DNA of 64,000 nt from JBBWZH01 sp035544115 (GCA_963714145.1 OY970235.1:7254001-7318000), one strand, 5' to 3'; positions 43,592 through 51,923 are shown, counted from the stretch's first letter. Numbers and translations are program-made. Notes: a model not told the origin generated them from the letters alone.

Positions 43592-44149
43592 TCACAGGGT
43601 CGATGTAGGCTCGGAAATTCCAAATGCCACTGCTAGCGGCTTCCTCGCCATGTGCTTTTCTAGTTCCTCTGCTACGTGCTTTAGAGCTGACTCGACACCA
43701 AATCGAGCGGTAACATCAGCGATATGGCAATAGAATAGGTTCGTACCGCCCGTCAGATAGAGCGAGCTACTGGCTTCGTCGTCATCCACCAGAAAGTCAA
43801 CCCGGTTGCAGTTGTTGGATAGTTTCACGTGCGTCGTCGCACCAAAGGCCCACTGCATGACTAGCAGGTTTGACCTGGCACTGGCCGTCCCAAAGGTCGG
43901 AAATAGTTGTATGCCGGTCAGGGAAATGAACGCGTCTGCGACAAGTGGTGGACGTCCTCCCTGTCGCAGATGCATCTCTACTGTCGTGCTCCCGACTACA
44001 CCCGCCGCCTCAACGGTGCCGGCATCACGGGCAAGTTCGAGCTTCTCTTTTGCAGTAACCCATTTGCTGCCAAACGACTCCCATCCAGACAGGGCAACCC
44101 GATAGTTCAATTGCCGCTGTCTGTGCCGCCGTGCGGAGAGTAGGCCCAT
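43592..44149 (-). CDS. hypothetical cargo protein near attR
   Basis: 185 residues, no domain recognised. Sequence features: YRVALSGWESFGSKWVTAKE, TVEMHLRQGGRPPLVADAFI, NLFYCHIADVTARFGVESAL, VAEELEKHMARKPLAVAFGI. GC content is visibly lower than the element's core, like the DUF4238 gene at the other end. No signal peptide. Probably a recently gained cargo gene. Confidence 0.6.
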   Translation of the reverse strand: MGLLSARRHRQRQLNYRVALSGWESFGSKWVTAKEKLELARDAGTVEAAGVVGSTTVEMHLRQGGRPPLVADAFISLTGIQLFPTFGTASARSNLLVMQWAFGATTHVKLSNNCNRVDFLVDDDEASSSLYLTGGTNLFYCHIADVTARFGVESALKHVAEELEKHMARKPLAVAFGISEPTSTL

Positions 44150-44423
44150 GTCGTATTCCTTTGACGATGCATTTCTGCGCTAAGACTCGTAGCCTACAGC
44201 GCTCGCTAGCTATCGAGGGCTCAGATCGCGCCATCGCTGCTGCTGCACTGCCGCCGATCAGGCCGGGCAGCGCCGCCGGCGAGGTCCGAGTCGCGGGCGT
44301 TCGGGCGAGGCTGACACAGCCGCCCGTGCGCGGTAGCCTGCCTAGAAGGCAATCCGCTTGTTCGCGGTGCGCTCGTCAGGATGGTGCAAACGCGCAGGTC
44401 TGAACAGCGCTAGGGCGTTTTGA

Positions 44424-44469
44424 CCTGAAAAGCGGAAGGTCGGCGGTTCGACCCCGCCCCTGCCCACAC
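44424..44469 (+). repeat. attR, 46-bp direct repeat of the tRNA-Phe 3' part
   Basis: Identical to 32955-33000, offset 11,469. Lacks the tRNA 5' half, so it is not a functional tRNA. Both copies are followed by a similar ACCACCTYTGACCAGC stretch, so similarity extends past the perfect core with a 2-base gap. Confidence 0.93.
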
Positions 44470-44478
44470 CACCTTTGA

Positions 44479-44497
44479 CCAGCCAAAACAAGGCTGG
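44479..44497 (+). terminator. original tRNA-Phe terminator
   Basis: CCAGCC-AAAACAA-GGCTGG hairpin just beyond attR. This is where the terminator of the uninterrupted tRNA-Phe gene would lie, which supports the element boundary. Confidence 0.6.
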
Positions 44498-44909
44498 CAG
44501 TCTGGCCTGAGTTGGTCCCGTCCGGCCGCATCTGTAGCAACGGCTCTGTGCGGTAGGCCGTCCGTGGAAGCGGTTGCACCCCGTCCGGCAGTACCGACGA
44601 TCGGGCCTGTACGTGCACTGCGGCGGGTGGGCCGGGGCGACCGTTGCGGGCTTCGTCGATCTCGCCGTCGCCGGCCAGTGCGAGGGTGCACCGGGCGTCG
44701 AGCCGGGCCTTGCTTGCGACAGGCAGGGCGACGGGCGCCTGGTTGACGCCGAGTCGCGGCGATCTGATGCCGCTGGCTGTGGAGACCCAGCCAGACTCGA
44801 TTGCATTCGGCGGCTGTTCAACCGCGGTAGACGGGCGTCGACCCTGATGCCTCCGCAGGTCGCGCCGAGTGGGGAGCCAAGGAACCGCCCATCTGAGCCG
44901 TTAATTGCC
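44498..44909. other. gap without recognised gene
   Basis: About 410 bases beyond attR. Frames exist on both strands but have no ribosome binding sites or recognisable domains. I see nothing else in it. Confidence 0.4.
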
Positions 44910-44939
44910 TTGACGTGACGAATCGGTCGATGATATCCA
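44910..44939 (+). promoter_or_regulatory. possible promoter for the secreted small protein
   Basis: TTGACG, 18-bp spacer, TATCCA, followed by an AT-richer leader and GGAGA before ATG 44974. Consistent with a housekeeping-sigma promoter. Confidence 0.4.
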
Positions 44940-44973
44940 TATAGGATATTCGTCTCTAGAGAATGGAGATTGC

Positions 44974-45465
44974 ATGTACTACCGTCGCGTCGCCTGCATC
45001 CTTCTGGCGATAGTTGCCGTCTGTTTGCCGACGTCTGCATCCGCTCAGAATTTCGATAGCGCCGATAGCAGCCCGCAGTGGGGGATCGATGCCTCGGCTC
45101 AGTCGGACTCCACTCTCGCCCCGTGGCAGTGCTTCGGGTTCGCGGTTGGCCCTCAGCGTGAACAAGACACAGTCGGTAAGTACATCTTCTTCGGCGGTCG
45201 GCAGCAGTGCACGATCATCGTTTCACAGACGGTCGACGTCTACCTGGAAAGGTTGATTGGCGGAGATTGGGTCGCCGTCGCCCACGTATTCAAGGCCGGC
45301 GTAGGCAACATTCTCCAGGGAACCGGCGATTCGCCTTACTGTTCAGATACAACGACCAACACCTACCACATCGAAGCGTTCGGTACGGCGAATGGAATCC
45401 ACGCCACCCCTTGGCCGTATGTCGGACCTAATGTGAACCTGGCCTGCCGGATCAACGCCTTCTAG
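44974..45465 (+). CDS. secreted protein of unknown function
   Basis: 163 residues. Clear signal peptide (RRVACILLAIVAVCLPTSAS, cleavage near SASA-QN). The mature part is about 138 residues with four cysteines (WQCFGF, QQCTII, SPYCSDT, LACRI), suggesting two disulphides, and a beta-rich look. No family recognised. GC is moderately lower than the surroundings. RBS GGAGA. Confidence 0.65.
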   Translation: MYYRRVACILLAIVAVCLPTSASAQNFDSADSSPQWGIDASAQSDSTLAPWQCFGFAVGPQREQDTVGKYIFFGGRQQCTIIVSQTVDVYLERLIGGDWVAVAHVFKAGVGNILQGTGDSPYCSDTTTNTYHIEAFGTANGIHATPWPYVGPNVNLACRINAF

Positions 45466-45478
45466 TCCGCTCCGTCTC

Positions 45479-45940
45479 GTGGGAGGTAGGGTGCGGAGGT
45501 CCGCAACGGGCCTCCGCGCCCTACATGGCGACCCGGGAGTCGAAGTGCCTGCATTCGTGGCCCTAACTGCGCCAATCCTTCTAGCCGACCAGGATGGCGT
45601 GACACTCTGGTGTTCCGGTGTCACCCGAGTAGGCGAAACCATTTTCGTTCCGCTCGTTGCTGTGAAACGCCCGGACGCCCCCGCACGAGCCGCAGATCTA
45701 CTCGCCGTCTTTTGTGATCCCAACTCCGAGCAGCGGATTCGTGTCTATCTCGCCTCATCGATCGATCCGACCGCTACGGTTCCACTTCGAGGCGAGGCGG
45801 GCGGCACGGACAGGTCGGTCATGGGGCTGTACGAGACTCGTCAACCGGTGACCGATCTCGCCGGCCAGATGCTGCACGTCGACTCTCCCATCCTGGCAAT
45901 CAAGACTTCGGTTCCCCTTCTCCCACAAGCCGGAGGCTGA
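45479..45940 (+). CDS. hypothetical protein
   Basis: Up to 153 residues from GTG 45479; a start at the GTG opening VEVPAFVALTAPILLADQDG is as likely. Beta-rich body (GVTLWCSGVTRVGETIFVPL, LLAVFCDPNSEQRIRVYLAS, MLHVDSPILAIKTSVPLLPQ). No domain or signal peptide. Just downstream of the secreted protein gene. Confidence 0.4.
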   Translation: MGGRVRRSATGLRALHGDPGVEVPAFVALTAPILLADQDGVTLWCSGVTRVGETIFVPLVAVKRPDAPARAADLLAVFCDPNSEQRIRVYLASSIDPTATVPLRGEAGGTDRSVMGLYETRQPVTDLAGQMLHVDSPILAIKTSVPLLPQAGG

Positions 45941-46042
45941 GTCGGGTATGGCTCGATGCGGGGCGCAGACAATCGGCAGACATCGTCGACTTTGACCGGC
46001 GGGACCCGGCAATAGAGGTCCCGCCGGTCAGTCCGCTTCCAG

Positions 46043-47278
46043 TCAGTTCAGGCGCTCGTCCAGGCGCTCCAGCGCGGCTCGCTTCTCCTCCAAGGAGACG
46101 TGCGCGTAGATGGTCATCGTGACGTCGATGTCCGCGTGCCCGACGATGTCGCGCACGATGTGCGGCGGCGTCTTGAGGGCCAGCAGGAGCGTGACGCAAC
46201 TGTGCCTGAGGTCATGGAGTCGCATGGTGCCGAGCCCGGCAGCCGCACGGAGCGGGTACCAGCTTCGACGGAGGTTGTCCGGCTCGATCGGCGTGCCGGT
46301 GGCGGACGTGAACACGTAGCCGGTTCGCGTCCACTTCGTGCCGGCTTCCCGAGCTGCCGCGTCCTGCTGCTCCCGGTGGTCCTTGAGTGCCTCACCGCAG
46401 CGACCGAGCAGCGGAAGCGCGCGATGCGAGCGTGAGGTCTTCGGCGTCACCGCACGAAGTTCGCCGTCTACGCGCTGGAGGTTCCGCCGAACCTCGATCG
46501 TGCCGGCCTTGAAGTCGATGTCCTCCCACTGGAGTCCGAGTAGCTCGCCTCGGCGTAGCCCGAGGAACAGCGCTAGAACGTAGAGCGCGTAGAGCCGATC
46601 CGATTGGGCTGCCGCGAGCAGCTTCCGCGCCTGTTCGGTGCTCACGCCTCGGTTCACCTCATACCTGACTTTTATCACGATCAAGATCATCTGGAGTGCT
46701 CGGGTCGCTGACCTGCGGTGTTGCTGGTCGATCCGGTCCAGCTTGGCGTCGAAGTCGGGGTCGGTCGACTGCTTCCACGTCCGGGTGCGCTGGAAGGTGA
46801 TGTCGGCCGCGTGCAGCACCTGCCGCAGGCGTTCGCGGCCAATCCGTACCTCGCGCGCGGGCTGGACGCGCCCGGTCAGGCCAGGCTCGGTATGGCCGAA
46901 CGAGCCGGACAGGTAGGCGGCCAGCTTGCGCAGGCTCCAGCGGGTGAACGGCAGGCCGAGCTTCTTGGGTCGGGTGGTGGCCGTCGCGACGATGAACACG
47001 ATGTCCTCGTCACTGATCAGGCGGGGACGGCCTCCCGCCCACTGAGGGTCCAGCGCATGCAGCCCCCTGGCATTGAACGCATGGATCACGTCCCGGACGG
47101 TGTCTTCATCGGCGGCAACCAGCCTGGCGATCGCAGCCACCGGTGCCCCAGACGCCGACGCCATGATGATCAGCGCCCGCCGGACCCGGACCGACCCGTG
47201 CTTGCCACGCCGCACGATCCGCTGCAGCCGGCGCCCCTCATCCTCCGACAGGCGTCGAGCCCGGACAGGTTCAGCCAT
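46043..47278 (-). CDS. in-frame chimera: IS630 transposase N-terminus fused to tyrosine recombinase catalytic domain
   Basis: About 411 residues from ATG 47278. The first 185 are an IS630-family transposase N-terminus: RRLSEDEGRRLQRIVRRGKH, LVAADEDTVRDVIHAFNARG, AGGRPRLISDEDI, LPFTRWSLRKLAAYL, ITFQRTRTWKQSTDPDFDAK. It breaks off before the first catalytic Asp of the DDE site. After a junction near 46670-46730 comes a complete tyrosine recombinase domain: VSTEQARKLLAAAQSDRLYA, GLRRGELLGLQWEDIDF (Arg), LHDLRHSCVTLLLAL (HxxR), VGHADIDVTMTIYAHVS (His and Tyr). The recombinase lacks its own N-terminal core-binding domain. Either a decay product frozen in frame or a new protein with borrowed DNA binding. 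Confidence 0.8.
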   Translation of the reverse strand: MAEPVRARRLSEDEGRRLQRIVRRGKHGSVRVRRALIIMASASGAPVAAIARLVAADEDTVRDVIHAFNARGLHALDPQWAGGRPRLISDEDIVFIVATATTRPKKLGLPFTRWSLRKLAAYLSGSFGHTEPGLTGRVQPAREVRIGRERLRQVLHAADITFQRTRTWKQSTDPDFDAKLDRIDQQHRRSATRALQMILIVIKVRYEVNRGVSTEQARKLLAAAQSDRLYALYVLALFLGLRRGELLGLQWEDIDFKAGTIEVRRNLQRVDGELRAVTPKTSRSHRALPLLGRCGEALKDHREQQDAAAREAGTKWTRTGYVFTSATGTPIEPDNLRRSWYPLRAAAGLGTMRLHDLRHSCVTLLLALKTPPHIVRDIVGHADIDVTMTIYAHVSLEEKRAALERLDERLN

Positions 47279-47389
47279 CACACACCCACTCTCACGCAAC
47301 CAGTGAGACCGAGCCTGCGATCACCAGCGACAGAACAAAAGGATCAAGACCGGCGTGTCGCCAGCCGGCGAACGTTCGTGGTCAGCGCA

Positions 47390-47590
47390 CTAGGCAAGAT
47401 CCGCCCGGCGTTTGGCCGCGGTGAAGGCGAGGAACTCCTCTAGCTCCTGGTCCGACTCGAACAGGTCCGGCCGCGCCATCTCCGCCAGCGAGGTGACCGG
47501 CTTGACGCCCCGCCGCCGCGCCAGCTCGTCCAGCGACAACGACTCCGCGCCCGGCTCGTCGGGGTCCAGGTGCTCTGCATTGGTCGTCAC
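47390..47590 (-). CDS. orphan antitoxin-like protein
   Basis: 66 residues from GTG 47590. Acidic helical end: SLDELARRRGVKPVTSLAEM, LFESDQELEEFLAFTAAKRR. This short pattern is typical of actinobacterial proteins that precede a PIN/VapC-type toxin gene. Here no toxin follows; the IS630 part of the chimera begins about 110 bases further on, so the partner may have been lost by the insertion. Function as antitoxin is inference. Confidence 0.5.
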   Translation of the reverse strand: MTTNAEHLDPDEPGAESLSLDELARRRGVKPVTSLAEMARPDLFESDQELEEFLAFTAAKRRADLA

Positions 47591-47722
47591 CGCTACCACC
47601 TCCGTACCTCGTGACCAGTGTGCCATCCGGTCGTCCGTCCAGTGTGGTCGATCTTGACTGTCGTCTCACGCCCGGGCCGGCCCACGCCACCGCTGACTCT
47701 CACCACGCGCGTCCGGCGCGCG

Positions 47723-49090
47723 TCAACGGCGCTCGCCCTTCGGGATGGCCTTCGGCCACCGTGCTCGGGTGGAAGTGCTGGTGTACATGCGCGATCCGCA
47801 GGTTCGGGAGCGAGAGCGCCGAGTGAGTAGATCACTGGCGCGGTTCTCCGGGTGGTGCTTGCGGACACCGCCGCCTGACTTGGTGGTCTGCGGCACTGTC
47901 AGTCGTCGATCGACTGGTAGACGGCGGTCCAGAAGTCCTGCGATCTCGGTAGCCGTCTGGTCGCCGGCGTGTGCGCGCTGCAGGATGAGGATTGCCGTCA
48001 TGTCTTCGGCGGGGTCGGTGTACCAGGCGGTGCCGTAGAAGCCGGGCCATCCGTAGCTGCCGACCGAGGGGCCCAGGTGGGTGCGGCGGGTGCGGACCGA
48101 CATTCCGAAGCCCCAGCCCATGGTGTCGAAGTACCCCGGCCAGAACCCGGAGGCCGCCTTCTGCGCCGGGGTTAGCTGGTCGCTGGTCATCAGTGTCACC
48201 GCCGGCCGGGAGAGCACCCGCTCGCCGTGGTGGGAACCGCCGGCGAGCAGCGCCGTGGCGAAGGCGAGGTAGTCGTCGGCGGTCGAGACGAGCCCGCCGC
48301 CACCACTTTCGAACGCCGGCGGCCGGCTCCACCGCCCGTCGGGGGCGTCTTCGACGACCGGCGCACCGGTGGCGGCATTGTCACGCTCGTACGCCGTTGC
48401 CAACCGGCCGATGCTCCCGCCGTCCACGCTGAAGGCGGTGTCCTTCATCCCGAGCGGATCGCAGATCCGCTCGCGCAAGGCATCCCCGAAGGACATGCCG
48501 GTGGCCCGGGCGATGAGCACACCCGTCACGTCGGCGGCGGTGTCGTACATCCAGCGCTCACCTGGCTGGTGGACGAGCGGGAGCGTGCCGAGCCGGCGGA
48601 TCCACTCGTCCGGCGGCGGCGCGCCGAGTGTGCTCAGCGCGTCGGCGATCGGGACCGTGCCCGGCTCGGCCGGGACCATGCCGGTGCCGAGGGTGTAGGT
48701 CAGCAGATCCCGCACCGTGATCGGGCGTGCCGCCGCAACGGTGTCGTCCAGTGGCCCGTCCGGATCGGCGAGCACGGTCATGTCCGCCAGCTCCGGCAGG
48801 AGGTCGTCGACCGGGTCATCGAGGCGGAGGGTGCAGTCCTCGACGAGCGTCATCGCACACGCGGCGACGATCGGCTTCGACATCGAGCCCATGCGACAGA
48901 TCGTGTCGCCCGCCATCGGCGTCCCCGACCCTGCGCCCTCGAACGCGAGATTGCCCGTCGCTTCGATGTGCACCTCGCCGTGCCGGGCCAGGACGGCCAG
49001 CGCACCCGGGACGAAGCCGGAGTCGACGTGACCCTCGAGCAGCTCCCGCACCCGACCCAGCCGTCTCGACGAGAAGCCGCCAGCAGTCAC
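47723..49090 (-). CDS. serine hydrolase (beta-lactamase class C-like), C-terminus shifted
   Basis: Beta-lactamase/DD-peptidase fold: nucleophile SxxK in RMGSMSKPIVAACAM, then RDLLTYTLGTGM, the YDT block in ERWMYDTAADVTGVLIARAT (Tyr of the YxN motif), FESGGGGLVSTADDYLAFAT and YGWPGFYGTAWYTDPAEDM. The substrate is unknown; these are often esterases or peptidases. After TATEIA one base is out of step (near 47938): the alternative frame reads DFWTAVYQSIDD and stops at 47899, a usual family end, whereas the written frame runs on for about 60 odd residues to 47723. GTG 49090 chosen because AGGAGGAG precedes it. No signal peptide. Confidence 0.8.
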   Translation of the reverse strand: MTAGGFSSRRLGRVRELLEGHVDSGFVPGALAVLARHGEVHIEATGNLAFEGAGSGTPMAGDTICRMGSMSKPIVAACAMTLVEDCTLRLDDPVDDLLPELADMTVLADPDGPLDDTVAAARPITVRDLLTYTLGTGMVPAEPGTVPIADALSTLGAPPPDEWIRRLGTLPLVHQPGERWMYDTAADVTGVLIARATGMSFGDALRERICDPLGMKDTAFSVDGGSIGRLATAYERDNAATGAPVVEDAPDGRWSRPPAFESGGGGLVSTADDYLAFATALLAGGSHHGERVLSRPAVTLMTSDQLTPAQKAASGFWPGYFDTMGWGFGMSVRTRRTHLGPSVGSYGWPGFYGTAWYTDPAEDMTAILILQRAHAGDQTATEIAGLLDRRLPVDRRLTVPQTTKSGGGVRKHHPENRASDLLTRRSRSRTCGSRMYTSTSTRARWPKAIPKGERR

Positions 49091-49308
49091 CCGTCTCCTC
49101 CTCATCTGGTCCGTCCGCAAGCTACAGGTTCAAGTGCCGGCGACCTCGTCTGGGCATGCGGTCCTCTGACCAGGCGAAATGCGATCTGACCGGCCCGGGA
49201 TGCGTCGTGCGGCGCAGAATGGCGCGGTGACGCCCGCCCGACGCGGGTGTCCCGGACGAGGCGCGCCGTACCCGGTCAGCGACAAGACGGCGGGAGATGG
49301 AGCCCGCG

Positions 49309-49560
49309 ATGCTGTACCAGGTCGTCCAGGTGGCCGGTTCGCTGCTGATCTTGGGGGCATTCGTCGGTGCACTTCTCGGCCGCGTCGATCAGGCGAGCTA
49401 CCGCTACCTCATCTTGAACGCGGTGGGTTCGGCAGTGCTCACGGTCACCGCGGTCATCAACGTCGAGTGGGGTTTCATCCTGCTCGAAGGCGTGTGGGCG
49501 CTGGTGTCGCTGTACTCCATCGCGCGGAAGTCGACGGGCGGAACGGTGGCAGCGCACTAG
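49309..49560 (+). CDS. small three-helix membrane protein (CBU_0592-like)
   Basis: 83 residues from ATG 49309. Three hydrophobic segments (VVQVAGSLLILGAFVGALLG, ILNAVGSAVLTVTAVINV, FILLEGVWALVSLYSIARK). The SWRYLxLNxxGS-like middle (SYRYLILNAVGS) and GFILLEGVWALVS match small conserved membrane proteins of unknown function. Convergent with the Imm5-like gene. Confidence 0.7.
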   Translation: MLYQVVQVAGSLLILGAFVGALLGRVDQASYRYLILNAVGSAVLTVTAVINVEWGFILLEGVWALVSLYSIARKSTGGTVAAH

Positions 49561-50096
49561 CGGGGCCGCGCGCGTCCCGGGACGACCTCGAACACCGACC
49601 AGCAGATGTCGTTCCGCAACCGCTGGTCGTCGAGTACGAGCTCGCGAATCGCCGCCGGAAGCTGGTCGCGCTGCCACCGGCACTCAAGTCGCCCGACGCG
49701 CTCGCCCGCTCCTGCCGGCGCGGCAGCGCGCACGGCCTTGATCGCATAGGCGGCCGCCCCGAGCTCATGCGCGGCGACGTGAGCGACAACCGCCGCCTGG
49801 CCGGCAGCGTAGGCGGCATGGCGTGCTGCCCCACGCAGGTCTCTGGCCGCGGCCATTGCGTGGCCGCCGGCCGCGCGAGCCTGCGACATCGTGATCTCGC
49901 CGTGCGCCCAGGCGCGGGCCCGCTCAATGCCCTGCCTCGGCCGCGGGTCGTCGGGCCGCGCCGACTCGAACCGGTCCAGGACGTGCTCGGCGCACGATGC
50001 CGCCCACAGGGCAAGGAGGTGATGATCCGAGTCGGTGAGGGTCCCACCGCGGCGGATCGTCACGAAACGAAGGTCGCGGTCCTTCGGCAGGATCAC
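49557..50096 (-). CDS. putative immunity protein, Imm5-like
   Basis: 179 residues, Ala-rich and all-helical: LALWAASCAEHVLDRFESAR, PRQGIERARAWAHGEITMSQ, AARHAAYAAGQAAVVAHVAA, ELGAAAYAIKAVRAAA, CRWQRDQLPAAIRELVLDDQ. This pattern fits the imm-5 fold of predicted immunity proteins to polymorphic toxins. No toxin gene is adjacent, so it is an orphan; helical immunity genes often persist alone. Confidence 0.7.
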   Translation of the reverse strand: MILPKDRDLRFVTIRRGGTLTDSDHHLLALWAASCAEHVLDRFESARPDDPRPRQGIERARAWAHGEITMSQARAAGGHAMAAARDLRGAARHAAYAAGQAAVVAHVAAHELGAAAYAIKAVRAAAPAGAGERVGRLECRWQRDQLPAAIRELVLDDQRLRNDICWSVFEVVPGRARPR

Positions 50097-50123
50097 GCCA
50101 GCACCCCTTCTCGCGTCCGGCGG

Positions 50124-50597
50124 TCAGGGCAGTGGGAGGCGGGTGATGACCTCGCCGTTGCTGTCGAATTCACCGGTTGGTGCGAAGCCGAGGCGGGCGT
50201 AGAAGCCGGCTGGGCCGTCGGGTTCGGCCACGTAGCTGGTCAGCAGTTCGGTGCCGCCCTCGGCGCGGACGAGTTCCGCGACCTGGCGGACGACCTCGGC
50301 GCCGTAGCCGCGGCCCTGGTGCCGGCGGTCGATGAGCAGCCTCCACAGGAACCACGGGCCGATGATGTCCGGTGGCTGCGGCCGCACGTTCCAGCTCAGC
50401 AGCACGAACCCGACCGGCTCGTCGCCCGCGTAGACCGCGCGGTACCACGGGTTGGCTTGCGGGTACTCGGCGGCATCGGCCAGCGCGACCCGCACCGATG
50501 CGACGAACCGCTCCTGCCCCGGCGCTACCCGCAGCGCCAGGATCGCGTCGCGGTTCCGGTCGGTGATCTCGCCGAGGGTCACGACCACGGCGGCCAA
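50124..50597 (-). CDS. GNAT family N-acetyltransferase
   Basis: 157 residues. GNAT core: VGFVLLSWNVRPQPPDIIGP, LWRLLIDRRHQGRGYGAEVV (acetyl-CoA loop RRHQGRGYG), LLTSYVAEPDGPAGFYARLG. Resembles spermidine/diamine acetyltransferase-type GNATs; substrate unknown. Same strand as, and just upstream of, the Imm5-like gene. Confidence 0.88.
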   Translation of the reverse strand: MAAVVVTLGEITDRNRDAILALRVAPGQERFVASVRVALADAAEYPQANPWYRAVYAGDEPVGFVLLSWNVRPQPPDIIGPWFLWRLLIDRRHQGRGYGAEVVRQVAELVRAEGGTELLTSYVAEPDGPAGFYARLGFAPTGEFDSNGEVITRLPLP

Positions 50598-50651
50598 CCT
50601 ACCGCCGACCGCGTCGAGGCGCGCCCGAGTATCGCCGCCCGGGACGCGGCC

Positions 50652-51923
50652 TCAGTGCGGGTCGGGCAGTTCGGCCAGCCGGCGGCCCAGGTAGCGCCGC
50701 TCGGTGTCGCTGCCGGTGCCGGCCAGCGCCTCGCGGTAGGCGGCCGCCGCCTCGGCCCGCCGGCCGAGCCGGCGGAGCAGGTCGGCGCGGGTGGCCGGCA
50801 GCAGGTAGTACCCGGCCAGCGCGCCGGTGGCGGCCAACGCGTCCACGATCGCCAGGCCGGCCGGCGGACCCTCGGCCATCGCCACCGCGACCGCCCGGTT
50901 CAACTCGACCACGGGATTGGGCGCGAACTCGAGCAGGCGGCCGTAGAGCAGCGCGATCTGCGCCCAGTCGGTGCTGGCGGTGTCCGGCGCCGAGGCGTGG
51001 CAGGCCGCGATCGCCGCCTGCACCTGGTAGGGACCGGGCCGGCCGCGGTGCAGTGCGCTGTCCAGGATGGACAGTCCGGTGTGGATGGTCTGGCTGTCCC
51101 AATTGGACCGGTCCTGCTCGTCGAGCGGTACCAGGTCGCCGGCCGGGTCGAGCCGGGCGGTGCGCCGGGCGTCGTGTAGCAGCATCAGCGCGAGCAGGCC
51201 GGCGGCCTCGGGCTCGTCCGGCAGCAGCGCGACCAGTACCCGGGCCAGCCGGATGGCCTCGCCGGTCAGGTCGTGGCGGACCAGGTCGGCGCCGGCGCTG
51301 GCCGCGTAGCCCTCGTTGAACAGCAGGTACAGCACGGCCAGCACGGCCGCGAGCCGGGCGGGCAGCAGGTGGCCGGGTGGCACCCGGAACGGGATGCCGG
51401 CGTTGCGGATCTTGTTCTTGGCCCGGACCAGCCGCTGCGCCATGGTCTTCTCCGGCACCAGGAACGCCCGGGCGATCTCCGCGGTGGACAGCCCGGCCAG
51501 CGTACGCAGGGTCAACGCCACCCGGGCCTCCATCGACAGCGCGGGGTGGCAGCAGGTGAAGATCAGCTCCAGCCGATCGTCCGGCATCCGGCCCGGACCG
51601 GCGCCGGAGCCAGCGGTGTCCACACGCGACACCTCCATCCTGGCGACCTCGCGCAACTTGACGGCCTCGACCGCGCCGCGCCGCAACCGGTCCACCGCGC
51701 GGTTGCGGGCGGTCGTGGTCAGCCACCCGCCGGGGCGGCTCGGGACGCCATCGACCGGCCACCGCTCCAGCGCCCGCGCGAACGACTCCTGCGCGCACTC
51801 CTCGGCGAGGTCCCAGTCGCCGGTGAGCCGGATCAGCGTCGCGACGATCCGGCCCCACTCCTCGGCGTAGACCGCGGCGACCGTCTCGGCCGCCGCGGCA
51901 CCCGCCCCGCCTACTCCGTCCAG
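50652..51923 (-). CDS. ECF sigma factor with DUF6596 C-terminal domain
   Basis: About 423 residues. Region 2: VYAEEWGRIVATLIRLTGDW, LAEECAQESFARALERWP. Region 4: LELIFTCCHPALSMEARVAL, LAGLSTAEIARAFLVPEKTM, RLVRAKNKIRNAGIPFRVP. The long C-terminus (ADLVRHDLTGEAIRLARVLV, HDARRTARLDPAGDLVPLDE, WDSQTIHTGLSILDSAL) is the SnoaL-less, TPR-like extension of the sigma group paired with YCII proteins. No ATG/GTG/TTG precedes region 2 in frame; a CTG at 51923 overlapping the YCII gene is the only candidate, or a later GTG at 51695 would lose region 2. Confidence 0.85.
   Translation of the reverse strand: MDGVGGAGAAAAETVAAVYAEEWGRIVATLIRLTGDWDLAEECAQESFARALERWPVDGVPSRPGGWLTTTARNRAVDRLRRGAVEAVKLREVARMEVSRVDTAGSGAGPGRMPDDRLELIFTCCHPALSMEARVALTLRTLAGLSTAEIARAFLVPEKTMAQRLVRAKNKIRNAGIPFRVPPGHLLPARLAAVLAVLYLLFNEGYAASAGADLVRHDLTGEAIRLARVLVALLPDEPEAAGLLALMLLHDARRTARLDPAGDLVPLDEQDRSNWDSQTIHTGLSILDSALHRGRPGPYQVQAAIAACHASAPDTASTDWAQIALLYGRLLEFAPNPVVELNRAVAVAMAEGPPAGLAIVDALAATGALAGYYLLPATRADLLRRLGRRAEAAAAYREALAGTGSDTERRYLGRRLAELPDPH

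Larger units (their letters stand above)
32955..44469. mobile_element. 11.5-kb AICE (pSAM2-like) integrated in tRNA-Phe
   Basis: Bounded by the 46-bp repeats. Carries int next to the tRNA, FtsK/TraB-like translocase, Spd-like membrane protein, KorSA-like GntR regulator, an XRE-TPR regulator with NUDIX partner (Pif-like), and several AICE-type small genes. Conjugation in this group moves double-stranded DNA with TraB alone, so a relaxase is not expected. No RepSA/RepAM/Prim-Pol initiator and no Xis was recognised; it may be defective, use an unknown initiator, or rely on the host. Two cargo genes at its ends have lower GC. Confidence 0.9.

Noticed and set aside
44342..45040. Minus-strand frame over attR with a GRGGVEPPTFRFS-like stretch
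   Set aside because: This peptide is the usual artefact of translating the antisense of tRNA 3' ends; it also appears over tRNA-Phe at 32862-33233. No ribosome binding site or domain.
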